Positions 34,803 to 44,057 of a stretch of DNA of 64,000 bases are shown here, in pieces. The notes beneath the pieces are model-generated. The model was given only the letters and a program-made list of their open reading frames with translations. It was not told the DNA's origin and did not search any database. Origin of the DNA: Mitsuaria sp. 7 (GTDB taxonomy: Bacteria > Pseudomonadota > Gammaproteobacteria > Burkholderiales > Burkholderiaceae_C). The number at the start of each line of letters is the position of its first letter. Position 1 is the stretch's first letter. The stretch lies in contig NZ_CP011514.1 of the NCBI RefSeq assembly GCF_001653795.1, positions 1,744,998-1,808,997 on the forward strand. The letters are read 5' to 3'. The position numbers and the translations under genes were made by a program.

Positions 34803-36218
34803 TCAGTGCGAATGCGTCGCCGAGCCCTTGCCGGCCTCGGACTTGATGACGAAGGCGTTGACCGCCGCGACCTTGGCGCCGGCCTTCAGGCCGTCGACGA
34901 TCTCGATGCGCCGGCCGTCGCCTCGACCGGTCTTCACCGGCTGTGCGGCGAAGCCGTCGGCCGTGCGCACGAAGACGACCTGGCGGTCCTCGAAGACCTG
35001 CACGGCGTCGGCGGCGACCGTCACGGGCGCGGGGGCCTCGCCGGTCACCACGTCGACGTTGACGAAGAGCCCGGGCCGCCACGCGCGCTCGGGATTCGCC
35101 AGCGAGATGCGCGCCTGCGCGGTGCGGCTCTGCCCGCCGATCAGCGCGCCGACGTAGGCCACCTTGCCGTCGGCCGACTGCTCGAAGGCGGCCGAGCGCA
35201 CGACGGCGCGCTCTCCCACGCGCACCTTGGCCAGATCGCCGGCGGGCACGTCGATGCGCGCCCACACGGTGCGCAGGTCAGACAGGACGAAGACACTCGC
35301 GTCCTCCTTCACCTGCTCGCCCAGCGTCAGGTGCTTCTCGACGACGACGCCGTCGAAGGGCGCGCGCAGCTCGAATCGCGTGAGCGCGCCGCCGCTCGTG
35401 GCGCCCGCCAGGGAACCCGGCGCGGCGCCGATGGCGACCAGTTTCTGCCGCGCGTTGGCGACGGCGATCTCGGCCTCGCGCAGCGCCTGTTCGGCGATGT
35501 CGACGTCCTGCCGCGGGGAGATCTTCTCCTCCCACAGCTTGCGTTCGCGATCGAAGGTCCTGCGCGCCAGCTGCTCGCGTTTCTGCGCGGCGAGCAGCTC
35601 GCTGCGCTGGTCGGATACCTGCGCGCTCGCGATCACCGCCAGCAGCTCGCCCTTGCGCACGGACTGGCCCAGCGTCACCGGCACCGACTCGACGACCCCG
35701 GCCACGCGCGGCACGACGTGCGCGGTGCGGTCCTCGTTGAAGCCGATCTCGCCGGGCAGACGCGTCGTCGTCCGGAGGGTCGCGGGGCCGGCGGCCTCCA
35801 GCGTGATCGCGGCGGACTTGATCTGCGCCTCGGTCATCGCGATGGCCTCGGGCGCTGCGGCGGCGTGACCGTGGCCATCGTCCTTGTCGGCGGATTTCCC
35901 ACCAGCCCCGGCGGCCTGTTGTGCGTCGCCGGGCTTGGCGGTCCTGGCTTCACCGGCGTGCTCGTCCTTGCCCTCGTGTTTGTGCTCGTCGGGCTCCTTC
36001 TTCTCGGCATGACCATGATCGTCATGGCCTTCTTCGGCGTGCTCGCCATGGCCGCCCTTGGGCGAGGCCGAGGGGCCAGAGACCAGGATGGCCGCGCCGC
36101 CGGCCAGGCCGAGGGCCACCAGCACCGCGATCGCGATCCATTGCCGCTTCGGCAGCCCGCGTCCCGAGGACGCGCGGTCGGTCTTGCCGGTCTTGTCGTC
36201 TTGCTTGTTGCAGTTCAT
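34803..36218 (-). CDS. czcB: CzcB-type membrane fusion protein with His-rich insert
   Basis: 471 residues from the ATG at 36218 (MNCNKQDDKT); a longer frame to 36308 is Arg-rich and overlaps czcC. One TM anchor (about 25-45) is followed by a long His/Glu/Asp-rich segment (about 50-120, repeated Gly-His-Glu/His-Asp-His motifs) likely to bind metal ions. Then lipoyl and coiled-coil (LAAQKREQLARRTFDREKL region) and beta-barrel domains of an adaptor. It bridges CzcA and CzcC. The spacing to its neighbours is 8-10 bases. Confidence 0.93.
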   Translation of the reverse strand: MNCNKQDDKTGKTDRASSGRGLPKRQWIAIAVLVALGLAGGAAILVSGPSASPKGGHGEHAEEGHDDHGHAEKKEPDEHKHEGKDEHAGEARTAKPGDAQQAAGAGGKSADKDDGHGHAAAAPEAIAMTEAQIKSAAITLEAAGPATLRTTTRLPGEIGFNEDRTAHVVPRVAGVVESVPVTLGQSVRKGELLAVIASAQVSDQRSELLAAQKREQLARRTFDRERKLWEEKISPRQDVDIAEQALREAEIAVANARQKLVAIGAAPGSLAGATSGGALTRFELRAPFDGVVVEKHLTLGEQVKEDASVFVLSDLRTVWARIDVPAGDLAKVRVGERAVVRSAAFEQSADGKVAYVGALIGGQSRTAQARISLANPERAWRPGLFVNVDVVTGEAPAPVTVAADAVQVFEDRQVVFVRTADGFAAQPVKTGRGDGRRIEIVDGLKAGAKVAAVNAFVIKSEAGKGSATHSH

Positions 36219-36226
36219 CGTCGTTC

Positions 36227-37579
36227 TCACGGTTGCTGGACGGGCGCGCCGAGGCGGCGCTCGAGGTCGGCGTTGGCGCGATGCGCCCGCGCGAGCGCGG
36301 CTAGCCACTGCATGCGCGCCTGCAGCCAGGTGCGCTGCGCATCGAGCACGTCCAGGAAGCCGAACTTCCCCAGTTCGAAGCCGCGCGTGGCGGCGGTGTA
36401 GGCCTCGCGGGCGCCGGGCAGCACGGTGCGCTCCAAGGCCTCGACCTCGTCGGCGCGGGCGGCGAGCTCGTCCGCCGCGCTCAGCACCTCGGCGCGCAGC
36501 CGCAGCGACTCGGCCTCGGCGATCTGCTCGGCGGCCTGGCGGCGCTTGAGGGCCTCGCGCTGCGCGCCCTGGTTGCGGTCGAACAGCGGCAGCGGCATCG
36601 ACACGCCGATCACCGCCTGGTTGCGGCCGATCTCCTGGGCGCGTTTCGCGCCGAGGGTCACCGTGACGTCGGGGATGCGGCGCGCGCGTTCGAGGTCGTA
36701 TGCGGCCTGCGCGCGCTCGACCTCGAGCCGGGCACGACGCAGCACCGGCGCGTCGGCCAGACGGCGGGCGACGTCGGTCTCGGCCGGCAGGGCCGGCAGC
36801 GACGCCGGGTCCCCGTCGAGCGGACCGATCAAGGCTTCGTCCATCCCGACCGCCGCCGCCAGCGCGTGCCGCGCTGCCAGCCGGTCCGCCTGGGCCTGGC
36901 GCCGTTCGATGCGGGCGGTGGCCTCGGCCACCCGCGCGCGGGTCTCGTCGTTCGGCGCGAGCTTGCCCGCGGCCACGCGCCGCGCGGTCGCGTCGGCGCC
37001 GCCGCCGGCAATGCGCAGCGACTCTTCCGCAGCGGTGACGCGCTCCTGCGCGACCAGCGCGGCGAAGAAGGCCTGCACCACATCCGCCCGCACTTCGGCG
37101 CGCAGCGCGTCGAACTCGGCCTGGGAGATGTCACGACCGCGCCGGGCCAGCGCGGTCCGCGCGGCGCGCTGGCCGCCGATCTCCAGCGGCTGGCTCAGCA
37201 GCACGGTGACGGTGCGCGTCTCGCGGCGGGTGTCCTCCTGCTCGAGCCCGAGCGAAGGATTCGGCGGCAGCGCGGCCTGCTGCACAGCGCCGTCGGCGGC
37301 CTCGACCTCGAAGGCGGCGGCGCGCAGCCGCGGATGGCTGGTCAGCGCGCGCTCGATGGCGGCGCTCAGCGTCAGCGACAGCGCGGGAGAAAGCGAAGGC
37401 GAGCTCGCCGGCAACGCCGATATCGTTGGCGTCGATGTCGATGTCGATGTCGACGTCGAGGGCGTCAGCATCGATGGCGAAGCAGAGGATGCGGGCGGCG
37501 CTTCGGGCGCGGCCCGGGCAGCCGACGGCATGACGGAAAGCAGCGCCGCGCTGTACAGCGGCACCAGGAACTTGGGCAT
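36227..37579 (-). CDS. czcC: CzcC-type outer membrane efflux protein
   Basis: 450 residues with a signal peptide (cleavage near SAARA, residue 23), a Ser/Thr/Pro-rich linker containing a run of five Ser-Thr pairs (41-50), and a TolC-type helical barrel with two internal repeats (AIERALTSHPRL..., and EVERAQAAYDLERARRIPDV). Forms the outer membrane channel of the Czc pump. The Ser-Thr run is encoded by a hexamer tandem repeat at 37431-37460. Confidence 0.92.
   Translation of the reverse strand: MPKFLVPLYSAALLSVMPSAARAAPEAPPASSASPSMLTPSTSTSTSTSTPTISALPASSPSLSPALSLTLSAAIERALTSHPRLRAAAFEVEAADGAVQQAALPPNPSLGLEQEDTRRETRTVTVLLSQPLEIGGQRAARTALARRGRDISQAEFDALRAEVRADVVQAFFAALVAQERVTAAEESLRIAGGGADATARRVAAGKLAPNDETRARVAEATARIERRQAQADRLAARHALAAAVGMDEALIGPLDGDPASLPALPAETDVARRLADAPVLRRARLEVERAQAAYDLERARRIPDVTVTLGAKRAQEIGRNQAVIGVSMPLPLFDRNQGAQREALKRRQAAEQIAEAESLRLRAEVLSAADELAARADEVEALERTVLPGAREAYTAATRGFELGKFGFLDVLDAQRTWLQARMQWLAALARAHRANADLERRLGAPVQQP
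37431..37460. repeat. GTCGAT hexamer tandem repeat within czcC
   Basis: About four to five copies of GTCGAT/GTCGAC on the plus strand, encoding the Ser-Thr run in the CzcC linker. Changes by whole hexamers keep the frame and alter only linker length. Confidence 0.8.
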
Positions 37580-37712
37580 CGGAGACTCCGGCGTTGTGCC
37601 CGCCGCCGCGTGGGCGGCCGGGCAGGAAAGGGATCAACGGGGAATCGGCGAGCGCCGCGCGCCTCGGCGGGCGCCGGGGCGATCAAGGATCAGTTGAAGG
37701 GACGGCCGCCGA

Positions 37713-38144
37713 TCAGGCGGCCAGCCAATTGGGTCGTTCTCTGCGGTCGGGGCCGCGCGAGGACCACACATCGGCAGCGGATCCCGTGGTCACGAGGCTT
37801 TCCACCGCCGGCAGCACGATCGGCGTGCTCGCCACCGGCTGGCTGTGGCCCAGGTGGCAGAAGCCGCAGTCGTCGTCGACACAGGTCAGGGCCTTGTCGG
37901 TCGCCTTCTCAGGCGCCTTCTCAGGCGCTCTCTCGGTCACCTTCTCTGGCGTCTTCTCGGACATCGACGCCTCGGCGGCCGCCTTGGCGCCCGAAGCCTC
38001 TCTCGACGCCTCATGCCGATGCTCATGGTGACCGATGTGGTTCACCGCCGGATCGGCTTCATGCGCGCAATAGGTCGCCGCCACCGCCCAGCTCAGCTGG
38101 AGCGGCAGCAGGATCAGCAGGAAGACGGTCAACCAGCGGCGCAT
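37713..38144 (-). CDS. czcI: CzcI-type cation efflux accessory protein
   Basis: 143 residues from the ATG at 38144. The signal-peptide start MRRWLTVFLLILLPLQLSWA, then ATYCAHEADP, a HHEHRHE histidine cluster, and CVDDDCGFCHLGH are as in CzcI proteins encoded ahead of czcCBA. A Lys/Glu/Pro-rich stretch (EKTPEKVTERAPEKAPEKAT) is inserted between the His cluster and the Cys motif. Periplasmic; thought to modulate czc induction. First gene of the operon; 133 bases separate it from czcC. Confidence 0.85.
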   Translation of the reverse strand: MRRWLTVFLLILLPLQLSWAVAATYCAHEADPAVNHIGHHEHRHEASREASGAKAAAEASMSEKTPEKVTERAPEKAPEKATDKALTCVDDDCGFCHLGHSQPVASTPIVLPAVESLVTTGSAADVWSSRGPDRRERPNWLAA

Positions 38145-38221
38145 GGGGCGCGAGTATAGGCAGCCCGCATGCCCTTCCCCGCCGACCGGCTTCGCCGCGC
38201 CCTGTCGCCACCCCGTGGTTT

Positions 38222-39331
38222 TCACGAAGTCGAGGCGGGCAGCACGCTGCGGACGCTCCGGTGTTCCATGAGCATCTCGTCGACCTGCGTCGCCAGATGC
38301 AGATTGACGCGGATGGCCGTCCACGCCTCGCGCCCCCGCGAGAACGCGCGGCCGTCGGCGGCGTCCCGGATCTCGTGCTCCCCCCACAGGCCGCGGACGC
38401 CGAACGACGGCGCCGCCGCGACCAGCGCCGCGGCGGTTTCCCGGCTGGCCTCGTCGGGGTTCGCGCGCCGCCGGCGCTCGAAGCACCACACACCCTGCCA
38501 CGGATAGTCGATGCGCACGTGCCCCGTCGGCAGCTCCGGGCCGGGCTCGCTCGGCGCGTGGATGGCGCCATGGTCCCCGTAGCCGACGACCGCCAGGCCG
38601 CCCAGCCGCCGATGCAGCTCGCGCTCCAGGATCGCGAGCCGGCCCGAGCGGGGGTTGTCCTCCGAGGTCGCGGCCGCCATCCAGGGCGCCGTCGCCGGGA
38701 AGCTGTTGCCCATCATCACCACGCGCAGCCCCGGCCACCGCGTCCGCCAACGCGCCAGCAGGTCCCGGCCGACGCCGGCGCAGCCGAGCAGCCATTCGCG
38801 CTCGGTCCCGAAGTCCAGCACGACCACCGTGCGGCGACAGTCCTCGATTCCCTCCAGGGCCCGTTCCACGAGCGCCCTCGACGGGGACGTCAAGGGCGCC
38901 GTGCCGCGCAGCCGGAACATCACCCGGCCGAACTCGCGCTCGATTGCGGCGGCCTGCAGCACGACGCTGCGTTCGCTGGCCCCCTCGGGCATCAGCACCA
39001 CGGGCAGCGCGTGCCGGTGCCCCTGGACGAACTCGCGCCAGGTCCGGAAGCCCTGCGTCGGGTCCGCCAGCCGGCGCCAGGCCAGCGCATGGTCCAGCGG
39101 CACGCGGCCCAGGTCGATGAAATGCGGCAGCTCCTGCATCGCCTCGCCCGCCTGCTGCGCCGCGCGGCGGAAGTCCACCACGTCGGGCATGCGCTGCAGC
39201 GGCAGCAGCGTGATCAGCGGCAGCATCCGCCGCTTGCGCACCCGGTCGAGCTCACGCAAGCCGCGCAGCTCGGCCGGCAATGTCTGCAGCGACGGAAAGT
39301 AGACGGCCTCGTCCAGCAAGACTCCATTCAT
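38222..39331 (-). CDS. Beta family protein (T4-type beta protein)
   Basis: 369 residues from the ATG at 39331, which has GGAGAGG upstream. The TIM-barrel-like layout with LPLITLLPLQ near residue 40, FIDLGRVP, VVVLDFGTE, and a late Tyr-Gly-Asp-His-Gly-Ala-Ile resembles the beta protein family named after a bacteriophage T4 product and found in many bacteria beside accessory genes. No catalytic residues are recognised. The role is unknown; phage relations make a defence link possible but unproven. Confidence 0.6.
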   Translation of the reverse strand: MNGVLLDEAVYFPSLQTLPAELRGLRELDRVRKRRMLPLITLLPLQRMPDVVDFRRAAQQAGEAMQELPHFIDLGRVPLDHALAWRRLADPTQGFRTWREFVQGHRHALPVVLMPEGASERSVVLQAAAIEREFGRVMFRLRGTAPLTSPSRALVERALEGIEDCRRTVVVLDFGTEREWLLGCAGVGRDLLARWRTRWPGLRVVMMGNSFPATAPWMAAATSEDNPRSGRLAILERELHRRLGGLAVVGYGDHGAIHAPSEPGPELPTGHVRIDYPWQGVWCFERRRRANPDEASRETAAALVAAAPSFGVRGLWGEHEIRDAADGRAFSRGREAWTAIRVNLHLATQVDEMLMEHRSVRSVLPASTS

Positions 39332-39584
39332 CGATACCTCTCCTGCGGGCGTGCAGCCCGAATCACGGGCGCCCCGCGCACCCGGTCCCCGGCAGGCTAG
39401 GAAAGACGCGGCTGGAAAGCCAGGGGTTGGTTTGATGGATGTCAGAGATCGGCTTTGTATGCCGCTGTATCTGCACCCCGAGGGGCGACACCGCCATGCA
39501 ATGCCGGTTCGATGTCGACAAGGCGGAGATACATCGGGGACGTCCACTGCGGAGATCGCCACCACACCTCTCCGGAGATCCTCG

Positions 39585-40679
39585 ATGACCGATCGCAACG
39601 ACATGATCGACACGACCGACCTGACCGGTCGCCGCGGCGCCGCGCTGCCCCGCCGCCAGTTCCTGCGCCTGGGCGCGTCGCTGGGGGCCGCGACGGCCGC
39701 CGCCGCGCTGCCGTTGACGGGACTGCTGCCCTCCGCGGCGCTGGCCGCGCCGGCTGCGGGAGGGGCCATCACGATCGCGCCTTCCTTCGGCACGCTCAAG
39801 CACATCGACGCCGGCGATCTCCGCGTCGGTTATGTCGAGGCCGGCCCCGCCGACGGCCCGCCGGTCCTGCTGCTGCACGGCTGGCCCTACGACGTCCACA
39901 CCTACGAGGGCGTCACGCCGCTGCTCGCGGCGGCCGGCTATCGCGTGATCGTGCCCTACGCCCGCGGCTACGGCACGACGCGCTTCCTGTCCGCCGACAC
40001 GCCGCGCAACGGCCAGCAGGCCGCGCTGGCGCGCGACGCGATCGCGCTGATGGACGCGCTGCGCCTCCCGAAGGCGATCATCGGCGGCTGCGACTGGGGC
40101 GCGCGCACCGCGGGCATCCTCGCGGCGCTGTGGCCCGAGCGCTGCCAGGCCGTGGTGTCCGTCAGCGGCTACCTGCTGGTCGACCGCCAGGTCAACGCGG
40201 CGCCGCTGCCGCCGGCCGCCGAGCTGCAGTGGTGGTACCAGTACTACTTCGCGACGGAGCGGGGCCGGCTGGGCTACGAGAAATACCGCGCCGAATTCTC
40301 GAAGCAGATCTGGCAACTGGCCTCGCCGCAGTGGCGCTTCGACGACGCGACCTTCGCCCGCAGCGCCGCCGCCTTCGACAACCCGGACCACGTCGCGATC
40401 GTGGTGCACAACTACCGCTGGCGCCTGGGCCTGGCCGACGGCGAGTCGCGCTTCGACGCGGTGGAGGCCCGCATCGGTGCCACGCCCGAGATCGCCATCC
40501 CCGCGATCACGCTGGAGGGCGATGCCAACGGCGCCCCGCATCCCGCACCGGCCAACTACCGCCGCAAGTTCACGGGCCGGTACGAGCACCGCGACCTGAC
40601 CGGCGGCATCGGCCACAACCTGCCGCAGGAAGCGCCGAAAGCTTTCGCGCAGGCGATCCAGGACGTCGCACGCACCTGA
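39585..40679 (+). CDS. Tat-exported epoxide hydrolase-like alpha/beta hydrolase
   Basis: 364 residues from the ATG at 39585 with GGAGAT upstream. Twin-arginine signal (PRRQFLRLGASLGAATAAAA). The hydrolase core has HGWPYDVHTYE and a nucleophile elbow GGCDWGAR in which Asp replaces Ser, as in epoxide hydrolases and haloalkane dehalogenases; catalytic His lies in GGIGHNLPQEAP. A Tyr-rich cap (LQWWYQYYFATE) supports the epoxide hydrolase type. Works in the periplasm on an unknown substrate. A clear terminator follows. Confidence 0.85.
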   Translation: MTDRNDMIDTTDLTGRRGAALPRRQFLRLGASLGAATAAAALPLTGLLPSAALAAPAAGGAITIAPSFGTLKHIDAGDLRVGYVEAGPADGPPVLLLHGWPYDVHTYEGVTPLLAAAGYRVIVPYARGYGTTRFLSADTPRNGQQAALARDAIALMDALRLPKAIIGGCDWGARTAGILAALWPERCQAVVSVSGYLLVDRQVNAAPLPPAAELQWWYQYYFATERGRLGYEKYRAEFSKQIWQLASPQWRFDDATFARSAAAFDNPDHVAIVVHNYRWRLGLADGESRFDAVEARIGATPEIAIPAITLEGDANGAPHPAPANYRRKFTGRYEHRDLTGGIGHNLPQEAPKAFAQAIQDVART

Positions 40680-40686
40680 ACGAAAG

Positions 40687-40712
40687 CGGGGTTCCCTCAT
40701 GGGAACCCCGTT
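40687..40712 (+). terminator. Terminator after the epoxide hydrolase-like gene
   Basis: CGGGGTTCCC and GGGAACCCCG form a perfect 10-base stem with loop TCAT, starting 8 bases after the stop. Only two Ts follow. Bases 40713-40843 hold no gene. Confidence 0.7.
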
Positions 40713-40843
40713 GCTCGAAGTCGGACGACCGTCAATTACCGGTCAGGCCGTCCAGCGTCCATCGTCCGGTCCGTCAGGTCGGCACTGTCTCGCTCCGATC
40801 CGGCTGGCGGATCGTCGCGGCCCGTGCCGGGCATCAGGAGCGA

Positions 40844-41290
40844 TCAACGATGGTACGAATGCGCCGCCTCGAACTCCGGCGCATAACCCTGCTCGCTCCA
40901 CATGCGGTCCAGCGACCCATCGGCGCGAGCCTGTGCCAACTCATCGTTCACCTGGGCACGCGTCTTGCCGCCCGCAGCAGGTGCGGCGAACTGGATCTGC
41001 GTGCTCGTGTCCGCGGACATGCCAACCGTCACGTCGGCATCGGCCTGGTGATTCGAGTACTGCACGTCCATGCCCTTGGCTTCGTCGAAGTCGGGGGCGT
41101 AGCTGTGTTCGCCCTGCAGGCTGTCGAGGCTGCCGTTCATGCGTGCGGCCTCGATTTCGGCCACGACCTGATCGCGGGACTTGGGGCCCGAGAGGACCTC
41201 TTCCTCGACCTGCGCGAAGGCCGGCACGGCGAGGGCCGCGGCCAGTGCGGCCGCGCCGATCGGAAGGGAAAGCTTCTTGAAGTGGTTCAT
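40844..41290 (-). CDS. Exported DUF4148-type protein with duplicated repeat
   Basis: 148 residues with a clear signal peptide (cleavage after VPAFA, about residue 26). The mature protein contains two copies of one pattern: KSRDQVVAEIEAARMNGSLD followed by a SYAPDF block, and KTRAQVNDELAQARADGSLD followed by a GYAPEF block, the DUF4148 motif common as small periplasmic proteins in Burkholderiales. The function is unknown. Converges with the epoxide hydrolase-like gene. Confidence 0.8.
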   Translation of the reverse strand: MNHFKKLSLPIGAAALAAALAVPAFAQVEEEVLSGPKSRDQVVAEIEAARMNGSLDSLQGEHSYAPDFDEAKGMDVQYSNHQADADVTVGMSADTSTQIQFAAPAAGGKTRAQVNDELAQARADGSLDRMWSEQGYAPEFEAAHSYHR

Positions 41291-41431
41291 GGTCAGACTC
41301 CTTGGATTGAAAGTGGTCCTGCACGCGGGGGGCCGAGGGTCATCGCATGAAAGTCGGATCCCGCTGCGTCGGCGCGCGTTTCAAACGCCTTGGATCCCAC
41401 TCTATGCGCGCGACACCGACACGAGGCGGAC

Positions 41432-42334
41432 ATGCGGATGACCGTTTTGTCATCGTTGCGCAGCGCGGGCGGCCTGCTGCGCGCGCTGCGTCAACGCGTC
41501 GATCAGCTGACCGCGATGCTGGAGCGGCAACGTCGATCGCAGGCGCAGGTGGAGGCGTTCAGCGCCAATGTCGCGCATGAGCTGCGGACGCCGCTCGCGA
41601 CGCTGATCACGGGCACAGAATTGACGATGCGCGAGGCCGATCTCGGACCCGAGGCGAAGGACCGCCTGGGCGCCAACCTCGAAGAACTGCGCCGCATGCA
41701 GGGCATCGTCGGCGACATGCTGTTCCTGTCGCGGGCCTACGGCGGCCACCGTGCGCGGCGGCAGCGCGTGGACAGCCTCGCGGCGCTGGTGGCGGAGGTT
41801 GTCGACTACCACGACGCCGCCATCGAGGAGGCGGGGCTGTCGCTGCGCGTGGAGGGCGAGGCGGCCGGCGACTTCGACGCGGCGCTGCTCAAGCGCGCGC
41901 TGTCCAACCTGATCGCCAACGCGACGCGCTACGCCGCCGCCGGCAGCGTGCTGCGCGTCGGCATCGAGGGTGCACGATCCGGCCAGGTGCGTGTCTGGGT
42001 CGCGAACACGGGGCCGGTCATTCCAGCGAAGCGGCTGCCGCGCCTGTTCGACCGGTTCTACCGCGCCGACGGCGGGCAGGACGCGCAGCCCCCGGCCGCC
42101 GCAACGGGTGCGAGCGGTGGCGACGACCACCTCGGCCTGGGGCTGTCGATCGTCGACGCGATCGCGCGCATGCACGGCGGCGCGCCCTTCGCGCGGTCGG
42201 ACGAACGGGAGACGCGCATCGGGTTGACGTTGAGCGGCGGCGCGTCCGGGCGCGCCTACACTGCGCGCCGTTCCCCGCCCTCAGACACGACCTTGTCGCC
42301 GGCCGCCCCCGCGTCGACCACCCTGCCTCCATGA
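41432..42334 (+). CDS. Truncated soluble sensor histidine kinase
   Basis: 300 residues from ATG 41432 (AGGCGG upstream). It begins with what looks like the end of a HAMP/linker helix (LRALRQRVDQLTAMLERQRR), then HisKA with AHELRTPLATL and a HATPase with SNLIANATRYA and GLGLSIVDAIARMHGG. The membrane and sensor parts expected for this heavy-metal/CusS-type kinase class are absent, as is a response regulator. The end overlaps the next start (ATGA). A Ser/Pro-rich tail follows the catalytic domain. It may be a remnant or a soluble kinase. Confidence 0.78.
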   Translation: MRMTVLSSLRSAGGLLRALRQRVDQLTAMLERQRRSQAQVEAFSANVAHELRTPLATLITGTELTMREADLGPEAKDRLGANLEELRRMQGIVGDMLFLSRAYGGHRARRQRVDSLAALVAEVVDYHDAAIEEAGLSLRVEGEAAGDFDAALLKRALSNLIANATRYAAAGSVLRVGIEGARSGQVRVWVANTGPVIPAKRLPRLFDRFYRADGGQDAQPPAAATGASGGDDHLGLGLSIVDAIARMHGGAPFARSDERETRIGLTLSGGASGRAYTARRSPPSDTTLSPAAPASTTLPP

Positions 42335-43653
42335 CCGATCGCCTGCTCCACTTCGTCCAGCACCCGTTCGGCCGCCGTATCGCGCGCCTGTTGAATCTGC
42401 CGCAGCCGGTACCGTTGCTTCGTCGCCAGAACGCGTGGGTTGATGAAGAACTGGCCGGCCGGTCCGTGCTCGCGATCGCGCCGGGGAGCACGGCGCCGTT
42501 GCCGTCGCTGCTGGCCGCGATCGTCGCGCAGGGCGGCACGCCGAGCGGGGACGGCCCGGTGCGCACGCTGGTGATCGACGCGACAGGTTGTCGCGATCTC
42601 GCGGCCTTGCGCGCGCTGTTCGAGCAGGCGCAGCTGGCGATGGTCCGCCTCGCGCCGGGCGGACGCATCCTTGCGTTGACGTCGGCTGGCGTGATGAGCG
42701 CCGCGGAAGCGGCCTGCCTGCACGCGGTGCAGGGCTTCGTCCGCGCGCTGGCCAAGGAAATCGGCCGGCGCGGCGCGACGGCCAACGCCCTCGTGCTGCA
42801 GGAAGGCGCGGCCTCGATGGAATCGCTCGCCGGCGCGCTGCGCTTCTTCGGCACGGACCGTTCCGCGTATGTCTCGGGGCAGGTGCTGTCCTGGCGCAAG
42901 GACATCGAGCCGACCATCGACGAGGAACGCGCCCCGGTGGCGCTGGTCACGGGTGCGGCGGGCGGCATCGGCGCGGCCACGGCCCGGCGGCTGGCGCTCG
43001 ACGGGATGCGCGTGCTCTGCGTGGACGTGCCCGCGGCGAGGCAGCCGCTGGAAGCGCTCACGCGCGAGATCGGCGGATCGCTGCTCGCGGCGGATCTGAC
43101 GGCGCCCGGCGCCGTCGACGAACTGGTCGATGCCGTGCGTCGCCTGCAGGGCGTGGACGTGCTGGTGCACAACGCGGGCATCACGCGCGACCGCACGCTG
43201 GCGCGGATGTCTCCCTCGGAATGGGACGCGGTGATGGCGGTGAACCTGGCGGCGATCCTCGCGATCGATGCGCGGCTGGACGAAGCCGCGCTGCTGAACG
43301 CCGGTGCGCGCGAGATCTGCCTGTCGTCGATCAGCGGCATCGCGGGCAATGCGGGCCAGACCAACTACAGCGCGTCGAAGGCCGCGTTGATCGGCTATGT
43401 GGGGGCCCGGGCGGCGACGCTGGACGAGCGCGGCGGCACGATCAACGCCGTGGCGCCGGGCTTCATCGAAACGGCGATGACGCGGCGCATGCCGCTGATG
43501 GTGCGCGAGGCCGGACGACGGCTGAATGCGCTCAAGCAGGGCGGCACGCCGGCGGACGTGGCGGAGGCGATCGCCTTCCTCGCCTCGCCGGGCGCGCACC
43601 CGCTCACGGGTCAGGTGTTGCGGGTCTGCGGGCAGTCCTTGCTGGGCGCGTGA
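42331..43653 (+). CDS. Two-domain FabG-like 3-oxoacyl-ACP/CoA reductase
   Basis: 440 residues, about 200 more than a standard FabG. The C-terminal SDR domain (about 210-440) has TGAAGGIG, HNAGITRD and the catalytic SSISGIAGNAGQTNYSASK. The N-terminal domain is a degenerate Rossmann fold without the glycine motif, as in high-molecular-weight FabG4-type reductases, which reduce 3-oxoacyl-CoA or -ACP. The start overlaps the kinase stop by four bases, so translation is coupled. Confidence 0.85.
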   Translation: MTDRLLHFVQHPFGRRIARLLNLPQPVPLLRRQNAWVDEELAGRSVLAIAPGSTAPLPSLLAAIVAQGGTPSGDGPVRTLVIDATGCRDLAALRALFEQAQLAMVRLAPGGRILALTSAGVMSAAEAACLHAVQGFVRALAKEIGRRGATANALVLQEGAASMESLAGALRFFGTDRSAYVSGQVLSWRKDIEPTIDEERAPVALVTGAAGGIGAATARRLALDGMRVLCVDVPAARQPLEALTREIGGSLLAADLTAPGAVDELVDAVRRLQGVDVLVHNAGITRDRTLARMSPSEWDAVMAVNLAAILAIDARLDEAALLNAGAREICLSSISGIAGNAGQTNYSASKAALIGYVGARAATLDERGGTINAVAPGFIETAMTRRMPLMVREAGRRLNALKQGGTPADVAEAIAFLASPGAHPLTGQVLRVCGQSLLGA

Positions 43654-43671
43654 GCGCCCAGCGGGACGTCG

Positions 43672-43827
43672 TCAGATGTAGCCCAGCAGCAGCAGGACGA
43701 TGAGGATCAGGACGACCAGGCCCAGGCCGCCGCTGGGCCCGTAGCCCCAGCTGCGGCTGTGAGGCCAGGAGGGCAAGGCGCCGACGAGCAGCAGGATGAG
43801 GATGACGAGCAGGATGGTGCTGATCAT
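43672..43827 (-). CDS. DUF3309 micro-protein
   Basis: 51 residues, start ATG at 43827 with GGAGAT upstream. Two hydrophobic segments (TILLVILILLLVGALPSWPH and GLGLVVLILIVLLLLGYI) are joined by a Ser-Trp-Gly-Tyr-Gly-Pro-Ser-Gly-Gly loop, the hallmark of DUF3309 membrane micro-proteins. The function is unknown; relatives are often stress-induced. It is easily missed because of its size. Confidence 0.85.
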   Translation of the reverse strand: MISTILLVILILLLVGALPSWPHSRSWGYGPSGGLGLVVLILIVLLLLGYI

Positions 43828-44057
43828 GCGGATCTCCAGAGTGTTGTGAAGTCAGTAAGGCCCGACGCTCGGCGCAGTGCGCCAGGACGCGGGCGGCATG
43901 GCTCCTTACGGCAACCCCTGTGCCCGGTATACGAACGTGGGGACAGACGCACGTCGAACGACGGTAACTGGATGACGATTCGTTGAATGTCGAAGGTCGC
44001 GGGCTCGCAGCTTGCTGATGGCGAGCGGGACATCCGCCCTGCCCGATTCGAGACCTC

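Noticed and set aside
32516..34846. Very long open frame on the plus strand opposite czcA
   Set aside because: It is His/Arg/Asp/Leu-rich with no domain, the usual antisense shadow of a GC-rich gene, and czcA on the other strand is unmistakable.
39464..39530. TGTATCT / AGATACA inverted words upstream of the epoxide hydrolase-like gene
   Set aside because: Seven-base arms about 60 bases apart are within chance expectation and have no further symmetry.
41390..41431. Earlier start for the truncated kinase
   Set aside because: The extra residues include no membrane segment or sensor domain and lack a ribosome site.
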